Program-made: the position numbers and the translations under genes
In this document: positions 52,723-60,862 of the stretch, in pieces
Position numbering within the stretch: the first letter of the stretch is position 1
Layout of the letters: every line of letters starts with the position of its first letter
Assembly: GCA_964396375.1 (NCBI GenBank)
Contig: CAYNEY010000007.1
Span: 62,001 to 126,000 of the forward strand
Direction: 5' to 3'
Source of the DNA: FEN-1139 sp964396375
GTDB taxonomy: Bacteria; Myxococcota_A; Polyangia; Polyangiales; Polyangiaceae
Length of the DNA stretch: 64,000 nucleotides
The notes under the pieces: model-generated
Told to the model about the DNA's origin: nothing
Seen by the model: the letters and a program-made list of their open reading frames with translations, nothing else
Databases searched by the model: none

Positions 52723-55161
52723 TCACTTGCGCTTCTTTTTCTGGGGCGCGGCCTTCTTCCCCGATGACTTCCCACCGGCAGCGCCGGCCTTCGGCGCTGC
52801 AACCGGCTTCAACTTGCTGCCCACCTCGTCCAGGTAAGCCGCAATCCACGCCAGTGGGGAGTTCCAGTTGATGGTAATTTCGTTGGCGCTCCATGCTTCG
52901 ATGTGATCGATGAAACACTTCTGCGGCACGCAACCTTTGAGACCCGCCGCCTGCACGTACGGATCCTGCAGGCCGGAATTGGGACCACCGGACAGACAGC
53001 CGGGCGGAGCCTCGGGGAAACGCTTGTCCACCTGATTGGCCCAGAAGCGGTGGTGGGGGTACCGGAGCGTGTTGGTGCCGTAGCCCGACACGTAAGACTG
53101 AGCCAGGGGGTTCCGCCCGAGCAGGTACCCCATGCCGTTCATCACCCCGTCGAAGTACTTCCTTTGATTGGTGAGATCTCCCGCCAGCGCAAGCACGATC
53201 ATGTTGTTGATGACAAATGAGTTCGAACCCCAAGGGTACTTGCCGCTCGGTTCCCCCTTGAAGGGCACGCTGTAGCCAGTCTCCGAGATCATCTTCAGGT
53301 ACGCATCTGCGGCGTCAGTGATCTGGAGCTGCATCTGGTTCACGGTCTGCGTGTCAGCACCGCGGGGAACGATCGCCATCGACATCTTGCCGAGGGCCGC
53401 GGTCTGTCCCCAGGTCATCGAGGAGGTCGCGCCCCCCGCATCCATGGTGAACTTGCCGTGGTGCGGCGAGCTGGTCACAAAGCTGCGGTATTCGTCCTTC
53501 TGGGTGGTGATCCAGAGTTCGGCCGCCGCCCAGTAGAAGTCATCGCTCACGTCCGCGTCGTCGTACGGACCACCGCCGTTGGTGTCAGCCGCCACCGCGA
53601 AGATAGCGGGGTTCGCCTTGGCGGCATTCCACGCCTTCTCCGCCGAAACCAGGCACCGTGTCGCCAGGCCGTCATCGACACCCTTGAAGATCCGTCCGCA
53701 CATGGCGCCCGTGGCCGCCAGGTTGAGGGTAGCGGCGGTGCTCGGCGGCCGAAGGAAGCGCTGCATCTTCTTCTCGGCCTCGTGCGGGGCAATACCTAGT
53801 GCCGTCCAGTTCGAGTCATGGATCTTGTGGTGCGCCATTCCGGCCTTCGGTTTGCCGTCTGGCACCTGCATCTTCATCATCCACTCGAGCTGCCACTTGA
53901 CCTCATCCAGCAGGTCTGGAACCCGGTTGCGGTGCTCGGGGATGTTCATCTTGCCATCGGCAAAATCCCCAATGCTGCTTCCCTTGTGCTTGGTGCGCTC
54001 GTACAGGTTGACCAGTGTCCACGCGCTGATGCCACCATTGACCACGTATTTTCCGTGATCGCCCGCGTCGTACCAACCACCGGTAACGTCGAGCTTGTAG
54101 TCACAGGGTGCGTCCGGAGCACAAGCCACCGCCTTGTCACTCGTGAGATGCCCAGCCGGGCGCTCCCACTTCTGCTCACCAGCGTAGGGCATCTTGATCT
54201 CGATGCCGCTTCGGTTGTGATAGAAATAGTGGAGCGCGTCGTACTTCAGCGTGCTGAAGAGCCCAGCATCGATGTCGAAGGGGTAACTGGTGTCGCTCCC
54301 GACACGCAGGCTGTAACCCTTTCCGGTCTTGGTCATCGAGCTAAAGTCGATCACGTGCACGTTCTCCCCCGCCGCCGGATCCTGACCAAAGGGGAAGGTG
54401 TCACCTGAGGCGACGACCTGGCCGCTCCCATCCAAGAGCTCCCACTTGAGCGGGGTAGTTCCGGGGTTCGCGTAGGCCGCAAGCTTCGCCGCGTAAGGGA
54501 AGTATCCGACCTGGTTTACCGCCACCTTGGGCAGCGCCGCTGCCTTCTGCTTGGCTTGAGGAGTGAACTGCGGATCGGAGAGGATCACGTCATCGATGCA
54601 GATCACGAAGGGCTCGGTGGCTTTGGCCACCGTCCCGCCGTAATGGAACGCGAACTCCGCAGTGGGATCGGTCTGTTTGGTCATCGTGAACGAATCGGTG
54701 ACGGTGACCGGCTCGGGACCGATATCCAGAACCTTGACCCAATACTCGGAGTAGGGCGGGCCTATCATCCCAACCTTGACGCTGGCACGGGTGGGCTTGT
54801 CCGACCAAATCTTGAAGGCGAGCGAGTAGGTCCGCCCCTTCTCGATGGTCATCTCTCGGTGCCGCACTTGGGCATCCCACTTGGCGCTGCCCTTATTCTC
54901 TACGTGCAGACAGTAGGCACCGTTCTCGACCGCCGCGAATCCCTTGGCAGGCGGCGTAAACGACAGGGTCCAGGGCAGGCTGGTGCCGTCATTGAAGTCA
55001 GTTTGCCCGAGGAGGGTGTGGGAGACGTCCGGACTACCGGACCCGCCTCCCTGCGTCTGGCCGGGGCGCCCCCGTTTCTTCGAGACGCAGCCACCGAGGG
55101 CAAAGGACACGGCGAGGAGCGATACACAGGCGATACTACCGATTCGGGTCGAACGAGGCAT
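52723..55161 (-). CDS. GH9 cellulase with CBM4/9 module, lipoprotein
   Basis: 812 residues: lipobox ALGGC (Cys25), a CBM4/9-like module (about 48-200; FNDGTSLPWTLSF, then VICIDDVILSDP), an Ig-like CelD_N module (about 211-300; VAVNQVGYFPYAAK), and the GH9 (alpha/alpha)6 barrel (about 303-780). Catalytic elements: GGWYDAGDHGKYVVNGG (Asp365 and Asp368), TLRYPHHRFWANQ (substrate His), and ANEITINWNSPLAWIAAYL (acid Glu). A Lys-rich tail closes the protein. Family members cut cellulose internally or processively. Surface-anchored if exported past the outer membrane. Downstream of GH48 across a long hairpin, same strand. Confidence 0.95.
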   Translation of the reverse strand: MPRSTRIGSIACVSLLAVSFALGGCVSKKRGRPGQTQGGGSGSPDVSHTLLGQTDFNDGTSLPWTLSFTPPAKGFAAVENGAYCLHVENKGSAKWDAQVRHREMTIEKGRTYSLAFKIWSDKPTRASVKVGMIGPPYSEYWVKVLDIGPEPVTVTDSFTMTKQTDPTAEFAFHYGGTVAKATEPFVICIDDVILSDPQFTPQAKQKAAALPKVAVNQVGYFPYAAKLAAYANPGTTPLKWELLDGSGQVVASGDTFPFGQDPAAGENVHVIDFSSMTKTGKGYSLRVGSDTSYPFDIDAGLFSTLKYDALHYFYHNRSGIEIKMPYAGEQKWERPAGHLTSDKAVACAPDAPCDYKLDVTGGWYDAGDHGKYVVNGGISAWTLVNLYERTKHKGSSIGDFADGKMNIPEHRNRVPDLLDEVKWQLEWMMKMQVPDGKPKAGMAHHKIHDSNWTALGIAPHEAEKKMQRFLRPPSTAATLNLAATGAMCGRIFKGVDDGLATRCLVSAEKAWNAAKANPAIFAVAADTNGGGPYDDADVSDDFYWAAAELWITTQKDEYRSFVTSSPHHGKFTMDAGGATSSMTWGQTAALGKMSMAIVPRGADTQTVNQMQLQITDAADAYLKMISETGYSVPFKGEPSGKYPWGSNSFVINNMIVLALAGDLTNQRKYFDGVMNGMGYLLGRNPLAQSYVSGYGTNTLRYPHHRFWANQVDKRFPEAPPGCLSGGPNSGLQDPYVQAAGLKGCVPQKCFIDHIEAWSANEITINWNSPLAWIAAYLDEVGSKLKPVAAPKAGAAGGKSSGKKAAPQKKKRK

Positions 55162-55281
55162 CTTCTGGTCTTTTCGTTGTGGGAGCCGACGGAGGGTCAG
55201 ATGGGCGGGACGGTAAACAAGGTCCGAACTCGAAGCGCAAAAGGCTGCTCACGCACCTCATGGCAGCGGAGCGAAGGAGGT

Positions 55282-55328
55282 CCGAACTGTGGCGTGGCCC
55301 CGACCAACGGGGCCACGCCACAGTTCGG
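55282..55328. other. Perfect 20-bp stem hairpin between the GH48 and GH9 cellulase genes
   Basis: CCGAACTGTGGCGTGGCCCC (55282-55301) pairs fully with the segment 55309-55328 around the 7-base loop GACCAAC; a further T-G pair extends it. It begins about 14 bases after the GH48 stop codon on the minus strand and lies about 120 bases before the GH9 start. There is no T-run after it. It could be a terminator, an attenuator or an RNA-stability element that sets the ratio of the two enzymes. GGTCCGAACT also recurs at 55219-55228. Confidence 0.85.
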
Positions 55329-55341
55329 GCCAGTCAACGTC

Positions 55342-57474
55342 TCATTTTGGAAACAGCCAGCCGTAGGTAGCGTAGGCGAGCGCGATGTGGGCCTGGGCCC
55401 AGAACCTGTGGAAACGGAACTCCGGTGCCCGACCGGTCTTGATCGCCTGCTCCACCTTCGAGAACGAGGGATCCTGGCGGTACTTGGAGCGGATGCTGAG
55501 GAAGGTCGACTTGCTGTCGATCACATCTCCGTTCGGCATCTTGCCCTGCCACCCTGGGGGCACGTAGATGGCATCGTTGAAGCGCTTGAAATCCCCGCGG
55601 GCCTCGTTGGTGGTGAGCCCCTTGTCGTCGCGGTACTTGGCCCACATCCGGTCCAAGAGCTCCCGCGCCAGGGTCTTCGCCTCCTTATCGTTCTTACGTG
55701 CCGCGTAGAACGTCAAGATATGCGCCAGCCCAGCCGTAGTACCCACGTCGTCGGTGTGCGCCGTGACCTGGACATGCAGGGTGTTGTTGTAGTTCTTGTC
55801 CTTGCCGTCCCAGTGCTGAGTCGACTCGTTCCAGTCCAGTGCCGGCTGCCCCGTCCATTTCAGCACGGCAGGGATCTGATAGCCGCCATCCGGGGTAAGC
55901 TTGGTGTTCTTCTTCGCCCAATCGACGAAGCGATCCATCATGACCTCGGCCTTGGGATCGCCGCTCGCGTAGTAGTACTCCGCTACGCGCTGCACCGACC
56001 ACGCCTGGAAGCCAAACCACTCGTTGCTCGGCGGATCGAGGAAGACAGGGGCCTCAGTGTAGGCCATGCCGTAGAAGGTCTTCACACCGGGCGGGAATTT
56101 GTCGTAGCGCCCGTTCCAGCTGTTGGTGGCGCCACCGGCAAACGCGCCCTCGGCAGACTGTGCCCAGCGGTAGAACTCGAGCTGCCGGGTGAGGCTGGTC
56201 TCCCAGTCGCTCTGGCCGGTGGGAGTCATCGGCCGCATACTGGGCTCCTTGGCCAGCGCGTACGCGGCCATCGGGTTCTGGTAGCCGGTGTGGTTGTGGC
56301 TGGAGCCGATTCGCCAGGCCCACACGCCACCGCCAGGAATCGCGCCGCCCCAAGCAAAATACCAGGAAAGCAGGTAGTGAGCGGCATCACGCCCGGTGCC
56401 GGGTGGGCAGCTCTTCTCTTGGCAGCCCATCTTCTTGAAGTACTTATCGAAGAGCGAGTACCGGATGTAATCGCCCATCATGCCAGCCTTCTTGGTCAAC
56501 CCGTCCACGACCTGGTTGCCCCCCTGCTCGTCCGCCCACTTCTTCGCCCAGTAGATGGCCTGGACGGCACGGGCGTCGGCGTCCGGCGCGTTCGAGTACT
56601 TCCACTGCTTCGCGGGCTTCGCGTCCTTCACGAAGAGATCGAGATAGCCAAACTTGCCGCCAAACGCGAAATCATCCCAGCAAGGCTGAGGAACCGTCTC
56701 CCACACCGACTCCTGCGGACCGCGCTGGAAGGTGTTGAAGTACGCCACACGACTCTGACCATCGCCGCGCTTACCGAAGCCGTACCAGTTGTCCACATCC
56801 AACAACCAATGCATCGCGTAGACGTCCGCCGTACCGTAGGTGTCGCGAAGCTCCTTGCCGATCGGATCCTTGCCAACCGTGACCGACCCCTCGAGCGGTG
56901 ACGGGTACTGGTTCGGCAGATCGTTCTCGCCAGCGTAAGTCGCCGGCTTGGTCGGTCCATAGGCGTGGTTGGTCGGCTGATCCGCGTGGGTCGGAATAAT
57001 GTAATATTCCATGTTTTTCCACGCGCGATCGAGGTGCGACCAATCCCGGGTGACCTTGCCGTACATCGCCTCGAGCCAAATCCAATAGCTGTAGGCCTCC
57101 GAGGTGGTGGTGTGGCCGTGATCCGGTGCCTCCACTAGGAGTGTCTCGATCGAGTGGTAGGGAACACCCTCGGGGCTGAAGTAGCCATTGCCCATGTTGT
57201 GGATGTCGGTCCAGAGCGCGAGGAACCGGTCCAGGTTGGTGTTCCCAGTCTTCTGAATCGGCGGCACCGGCGCCGCTGGTGGGGGCGGAGGCGGTGAGGG
57301 CATGGTGATGCTGTTGTTGACCGCAGCGGTGGGGGTGCTGGTCGGCGTGGACGCATTGGCGCTCGAACTGCTGCGCGAGCGGCTCTTCGGCACGCAACCT
57401 GCTGCCATAACTCCGCCCATCACAAGAGCGGTCACCAGAAGTACGGATCGAGATTCGACAAATGAACGTGTCAT
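55342..57474 (-). CDS. GH48 cellulase (reducing-end cellobiohydrolase type), lipoprotein
   Basis: About 710 residues: lipobox MAAGC (Cys27), Ser/Thr/Pro-rich linker with a run of Pro (about 28-75), then a single GH48 barrel (about 78-710). Visible family landmarks: GVPYHSIETLLVEAPDHGHTTTSEAYSYWIWLEAMYG, where the Glu in VEAPD and in TTSEA correspond to the catalytic-site Glu44 and Glu55 of Cel48F; YAMHWLLDVDNWYGFG; NTFQRGPQESVWETVPQP. GH48 enzymes are processive and a hallmark of true crystalline-cellulose degraders, mostly in Clostridia and Actinobacteria. No CBM or dockerin is attached. Start ATG 57474 rather than 57516, because it precedes the signal peptide correctly. Confidence 0.95.
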   Translation of the reverse strand: MTRSFVESRSVLLVTALVMGGVMAAGCVPKSRSRSSSSANASTPTSTPTAAVNNSITMPSPPPPPPAAPVPPIQKTGNTNLDRFLALWTDIHNMGNGYFSPEGVPYHSIETLLVEAPDHGHTTTSEAYSYWIWLEAMYGKVTRDWSHLDRAWKNMEYYIIPTHADQPTNHAYGPTKPATYAGENDLPNQYPSPLEGSVTVGKDPIGKELRDTYGTADVYAMHWLLDVDNWYGFGKRGDGQSRVAYFNTFQRGPQESVWETVPQPCWDDFAFGGKFGYLDLFVKDAKPAKQWKYSNAPDADARAVQAIYWAKKWADEQGGNQVVDGLTKKAGMMGDYIRYSLFDKYFKKMGCQEKSCPPGTGRDAAHYLLSWYFAWGGAIPGGGVWAWRIGSSHNHTGYQNPMAAYALAKEPSMRPMTPTGQSDWETSLTRQLEFYRWAQSAEGAFAGGATNSWNGRYDKFPPGVKTFYGMAYTEAPVFLDPPSNEWFGFQAWSVQRVAEYYYASGDPKAEVMMDRFVDWAKKNTKLTPDGGYQIPAVLKWTGQPALDWNESTQHWDGKDKNYNNTLHVQVTAHTDDVGTTAGLAHILTFYAARKNDKEAKTLARELLDRMWAKYRDDKGLTTNEARGDFKRFNDAIYVPPGWQGKMPNGDVIDSKSTFLSIRSKYRQDPSFSKVEQAIKTGRAPEFRFHRFWAQAHIALAYATYGWLFPK

Positions 57475-57494
57475 GGGGTCTCGCTTCGGGTCAC

Positions 57495-57517
57495 GGTGAC
57501 GAGGTCTTTTTGTCACC
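57495..57517. promoter_or_regulatory. Inverted repeat GGTGAC-N11-GTCACC just upstream of GH48, possible operator
   Basis: GGTGAC at 57495-57500 and GTCACC at 57512-57517, with a third half-site forming GTCACGGTGAC at 57490-57500. It lies 20-40 bases upstream of the GH48 start. Short and possibly by chance; a regulator-binding role is only a suggestion. Confidence 0.3.
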
Positions 57518-57574
57518 TAAGTTTCCGCAATACCAGAGCTGGTCAAAACGGGCAACGGTCGAGCACATACGCGA

Positions 57575-57600
57575 CGGGCCCAGTCTTTCGACTGGGCCCG
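57575..57600 (-). terminator. Hairpin terminator downstream of the carbohydrate-binding-like lipoprotein gene
   Basis: CGGGCCCAGTC (57575-57585) pairs perfectly with GACTGGGCCCG (57590-57600), loop TTTC, 16 bases after the stop codon. The sequence after it lacks a strong T-run, but the stem is long and GC-rich. It separates this gene from GH48, which probably has its own promoter. Confidence 0.7.
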
Positions 57601-57616
57601 CGTGTTCTCTCCCTGC

Positions 57617-58372
57617 CTACTGAGCGGCGGGTGCCCCTGCCGGAGCGCCTCCCCCTCCACAGCCAGTGAACCCAAGGTCGTCGACCCAGATGTCGTACTT
57701 CTGTCCCTTGTCGTTCACCTGGAACTGGATGCCGAATACCTGCGAGTTGTCAATCCCGCTCGGATGCGGTGTGCCCCAGCCGCGCTCCTGCTTCATCTTG
57801 CTGAAGAGAAGCACGTACTTGGTCCACTCCTCAGTCAACTTCAGTTCCATCCCGAAGTCGTTGAAGCACGCAGAGCAGATCCCACCATCCGGGTCCGTGG
57901 CCACGTCCGGCATCTTGTAGCGGACCTTGGCCGTGCTGTCCGCACCGCGCTTCGCCCAGAACGATACGCCACCGTACTTCGAAGCGTCGTAACCACCCTT
58001 GGGATCGACCAAGTTGCAGCCCATTCCGGCGTAGACGATGTTGGCCTTGCCGATGGTACCGTTCATGCGGGCCGCGTAGGCGGAACCGTTCACGCCACCA
58101 GGCGCAAACGCGAAGACTCCACCGGTCTCACCAGCAGGAGGATCCACGGTCGAACCTTCCTTGTCGACATAGGTGTACCAATACCCACTCCGGCCGTCTT
58201 GGACCATCACCTGGTTGTTGTTATCCTCGCCATCATCGATCAAGGCAGACGCCGGGCAGGGGCTGCCCTCATCCGTCTGTTCGATCGAAGGATCGGTCGG
58301 AGCAGGACCACAGGCGATCGCGCCCACGAGGCAAGTTGCGGTAAGTGCAGTTAGCTGTGCTCTACGGTTCAT
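57617..58372 (-). CDS. Small lipoprotein with carbohydrate-binding-like beta-sandwich
   Basis: 251 residues, lipobox VGAIAC (Cys21). The mature part begins SALIDDGEDNNNQVM and contains GRSGYWYTYVDKEGSTVDPP, GSAYAARMNGTI, YDASKYGGVSFWAKRG, VRYKMPDVATDPDGGIC and, at the end, QFQVNDKGQKYDIWVDDLGFTG. This is the pattern of CBM11/CBM-like jelly-roll domains found as solo lipoproteins and in cellulolytic bacteria. It probably binds cellulose or oligosaccharides next to the cellulases. No catalytic residues seen. Start ATG 58372. The 218 bases upstream to the GH9 gene hold no gene. Confidence 0.78.
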   Translation of the reverse strand: MNRRAQLTALTATCLVGAIACGPAPTDPSIEQTDEGSPCPASALIDDGEDNNNQVMVQDGRSGYWYTYVDKEGSTVDPPAGETGGVFAFAPGGVNGSAYAARMNGTIGKANIVYAGMGCNLVDPKGGYDASKYGGVSFWAKRGADSTAKVRYKMPDVATDPDGGICSACFNDFGMELKLTEEWTKYVLLFSKMKQERGWGTPHPSGIDNSQVFGIQFQVNDKGQKYDIWVDDLGFTGCGGGGAPAGAPAAQ

Positions 58373-58590
58373 GGCATCCTTTCTAGAGTCGTCACAAAGA
58401 GCGGGGAGGGTTCACCCACCTCGTGTTCGCAGTCGTTGGTCGCGGGGGCCGCGTGGGCCTTATCGAGCCCCTCGGGCCACGATACTAGCCGATAGGTCAT
58501 GAAAATACAGCCTCAGCTCCCCACCGACATTCTTCTTCTAAGGAACTTTCTTTCTTGATTGGAATCCTGTCAAACCGGCCGGTTCCATCG

Positions 58591-60351
58591 CTATTCTGGT
58601 ATCATCCCGGCCAACGCGTACACCAGGGCAGCGTTCCAATTGATCGCCACTTCGTTGGACGTAAAGTCGTCAGTTGTGTCGAGCCAGCAGAGCCCATCGG
58701 CTAGCTCACATCCCGAATCGTTGTTCGGGTTCGGACCACCCACGAGGAGTCCTGGCCAGGCCATCTTCAATCCATCGCCCGCCGACGGGCGGTGGTGGGG
58801 GAAATTCGCCGGGAAGTAGCCGACACCGGTGACATAGGACCGCCCGAATGGATTCCTCCCCAATAGGTGATCGATCTGCTGGATCGCCGCATCGACATAC
58901 GCGTCGTTCGGAACCAGTGCGTCCGCCACCATCAGGTTCATCACCGACCGGGCTATCACACCGTTTACCCCCCAGTAGTACATGGTGCCAAGCCCGCGAC
59001 CATAGCCGTGCAGGTTGGTGTTGGTGACGAGGGTGTCCGCCGAAGTCACGATGAGGTCGGTGATGGAAGCAACCAGCTCTGGGTCCCGCGCCGCAGCATC
59101 CGACATCGCATAATCGAACACCCCGAGGGGGTGCACCCCTGCCCAATCCCAGTTGATGGGGACGCTGGTCGGCATGGCAGCTTCGAGTGCCGCCAGTCGA
59201 CTGTCATCACCAGTGGTGCGCCAGAGCTCGACCATGGCCCAGAAGCGATCGTCCGAGTCGCCACCACCACCATAGGCCGAGTGCGTGAACTGGGAGAAAT
59301 CTGGCAGAATCACCTCCGGATTGGCGGTCAAAAACTCCTCGGCACGCAGCGCCGTCTCCAAGCACTCCGCAGCGTAGTCGGGATCGAAGGGCTCGTAGAC
59401 GCGGGCCGCGATGGCCGCTATCGCGGCCAGATCAGCGGTGGCCGCGGTGCCCACGCCCGAGAAATGCCGTACACCCCGATCGCTCTCGGGGCGAATAAAC
59501 CCAGGAAACGAGGCGGGCCCTATCATATGCGCAGCTCCACCGTCTTCGTTCTGCATCAAAAGCAGCTGGTCCACCTGGACCTTGGCCTCGGCGAGCCACG
59601 CCGGGAGCTCCTCGGTGTAATCGGGGATGTGATTGAAGTCTTCGAGGGCGGGGGCATACATTTCCCAGGCCTTGAAGAAGAAGCCAAGCGAGAAGGCCGC
59701 ATTGACGGTGTACTTGCCGTAGTCGCCGGCGTCATGCCATCCACCGTGTCCGTCGCGAGCTTCACCCTCCAAGGTGAGCGCATCCTCGAGGTGACAAGCC
59801 GCGTGCTCGAAGTGGTTCCCTTGGTAATCAAAGGACACCTCCTCACCACAGCGTTGGCCGTAGAAGCCCAGCATGGCGGCCCGCAAGGGCTCTTCGAATA
59901 CATCCGGCGCGATCTTGAACTCGGGGGAATCCGAAAGGCCCTCCACCTCCATCCGGTAGGTGCCGGGCTCGGTGAGCTCGGTGAAGTCCGCCACGCGAGT
60001 CTGGTCGTCGCTGTCAACGTTGTCGACAAGAGGGCCCAGAGTGCCGGTGAAGGCCACCTCGTCATTGTCGACATTGCGGACTCGGAACTCATCACTACCA
60101 GCGCTCCCAGGCACACTTGCCACCTTCTTCCGCTCCGGGAGATACCCCACCGTATTTAGCTTGATCTCGGCGGGGACCAAGCACTCTCCCTCGTAGAGGG
60201 TCTCTCCCTCGTCGCAGACAAGGTAAATGACTTCGTTGCCTTCACCGCCATTCGAGATGATGCTGCGCGGGGCCTCTCGACCTCCAGGGTCACAGCCCAC
60301 ACCAAAGACCAAAGGCAGAAGGCAGAGGGAACGAACTCGGATTGGGTTCAT
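58591..60351 (-). CDS. GH9 cellulase (CelD_N-GH9), lipoprotein
   Basis: 586 residues: lipobox VFGVGC (Cys20), a short Gly/Glu-rich linker, an Ig-like CelD_N domain (about 62-150; IKLNTVGYLPERKKVASV), then GH9 (about 155-580). Catalytic elements: GGWHDAGDYGKYTVNA (catalytic Asp pair), NFPHHRPSAGD (His), FTSNEVAINWNAALVYALAGM (acid Glu). It has no CBM, unlike the GH9 enzyme at 52.7 kb, so it may act on shorter or amorphous chains. Start ATG 60351. Same strand as the other cellulase genes. Confidence 0.94.
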   Translation of the reverse strand: MNPIRVRSLCLLPLVFGVGCDPGGREAPRSIISNGGEGNEVIYLVCDEGETLYEGECLVPAEIKLNTVGYLPERKKVASVPGSAGSDEFRVRNVDNDEVAFTGTLGPLVDNVDSDDQTRVADFTELTEPGTYRMEVEGLSDSPEFKIAPDVFEEPLRAAMLGFYGQRCGEEVSFDYQGNHFEHAACHLEDALTLEGEARDGHGGWHDAGDYGKYTVNAAFSLGFFFKAWEMYAPALEDFNHIPDYTEELPAWLAEAKVQVDQLLLMQNEDGGAAHMIGPASFPGFIRPESDRGVRHFSGVGTAATADLAAIAAIAARVYEPFDPDYAAECLETALRAEEFLTANPEVILPDFSQFTHSAYGGGGDSDDRFWAMVELWRTTGDDSRLAALEAAMPTSVPINWDWAGVHPLGVFDYAMSDAAARDPELVASITDLIVTSADTLVTNTNLHGYGRGLGTMYYWGVNGVIARSVMNLMVADALVPNDAYVDAAIQQIDHLLGRNPFGRSYVTGVGYFPANFPHHRPSAGDGLKMAWPGLLVGGPNPNNDSGCELADGLCWLDTTDDFTSNEVAINWNAALVYALAGMIPE

Positions 60352-60789
60352 GATGATCTCACGGTGCGTGGGGCGGAGACCCGATCTGGGTGCTCACGCG
60401 CTCTGTCCGAGTCTAATCCTGACCCGAGTGCAGGCGCGGGGGTACTACTTGGTACAACTTTGACGTTCCGGCATATTCTTCCCGCGAAATACCCAGGGGA
60501 GGGGCTCTTGGTTCACCTCCGCGGTCGTGGCTCGCGCCCGAACCTCGCCACGAATGGAGCAAACGGAGCAGCATCACCCCACGGCCTTCGCAGCTTCCAC
60601 ACACGTGCAAGCCTTCGCTCGAAGGCTGCGTGAACACCGCGAGCCTCCACTCGGCATCACCTCGCACGGCTTCGCAGCTTGTGCACACGCACCGACCTCC
60701 CCGCGCAATACCGGAGCGCGCCGACCTCCACACGCGACCCCAACCCCGTTTTTGCCTGCTCTGAAGCGTGTCGGCGAAGCACAAAATGG
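60352..60789. other. Intergenic region upstream of the second GH9 gene, no gene supported
   Basis: Should hold the GH9 promoter on the minus strand. A small inverted repeat GTAC-N6-GTAC (60443-60456) and a palindrome GCCTTCGCTCGAAGGC (around 60610) are visible; neither has a known function. The open frames here are short and Arg/Pro-rich. Confidence 0.45.
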
Positions 60790-60823
60790 CCGAAGCCGCC
60801 GAGCGAGAACTCGACGGCTTCGG
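60790..60823 (-). terminator. Intrinsic terminator of the outer-membrane protein gene
   Basis: CCGAAGCCG (60790-60798) pairs with CGGCTTCGG (60815-60823), with a smaller inner stem GAG/CTC. On the minus strand it is followed by CCATTTTGTGC. It lies about 40 bases after the stop codon of the gene at 60863. Confidence 0.85.
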
Positions 60824-60862
60824 TGACTTATCGTCGCGCAGACGCGCCGACGAACTCTCGGC

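Noticed and set aside
54556..56901. Very long plus-strand open frame opposite the GH9 and GH48 genes
   Set aside because: Shadow of two well-supported cellulase genes; it has no domain of its own.
60527..60826. Small Arg-rich open frame upstream of the GH9 gene
   Set aside because: It runs through the terminator of the outer-membrane protein gene and has random composition.
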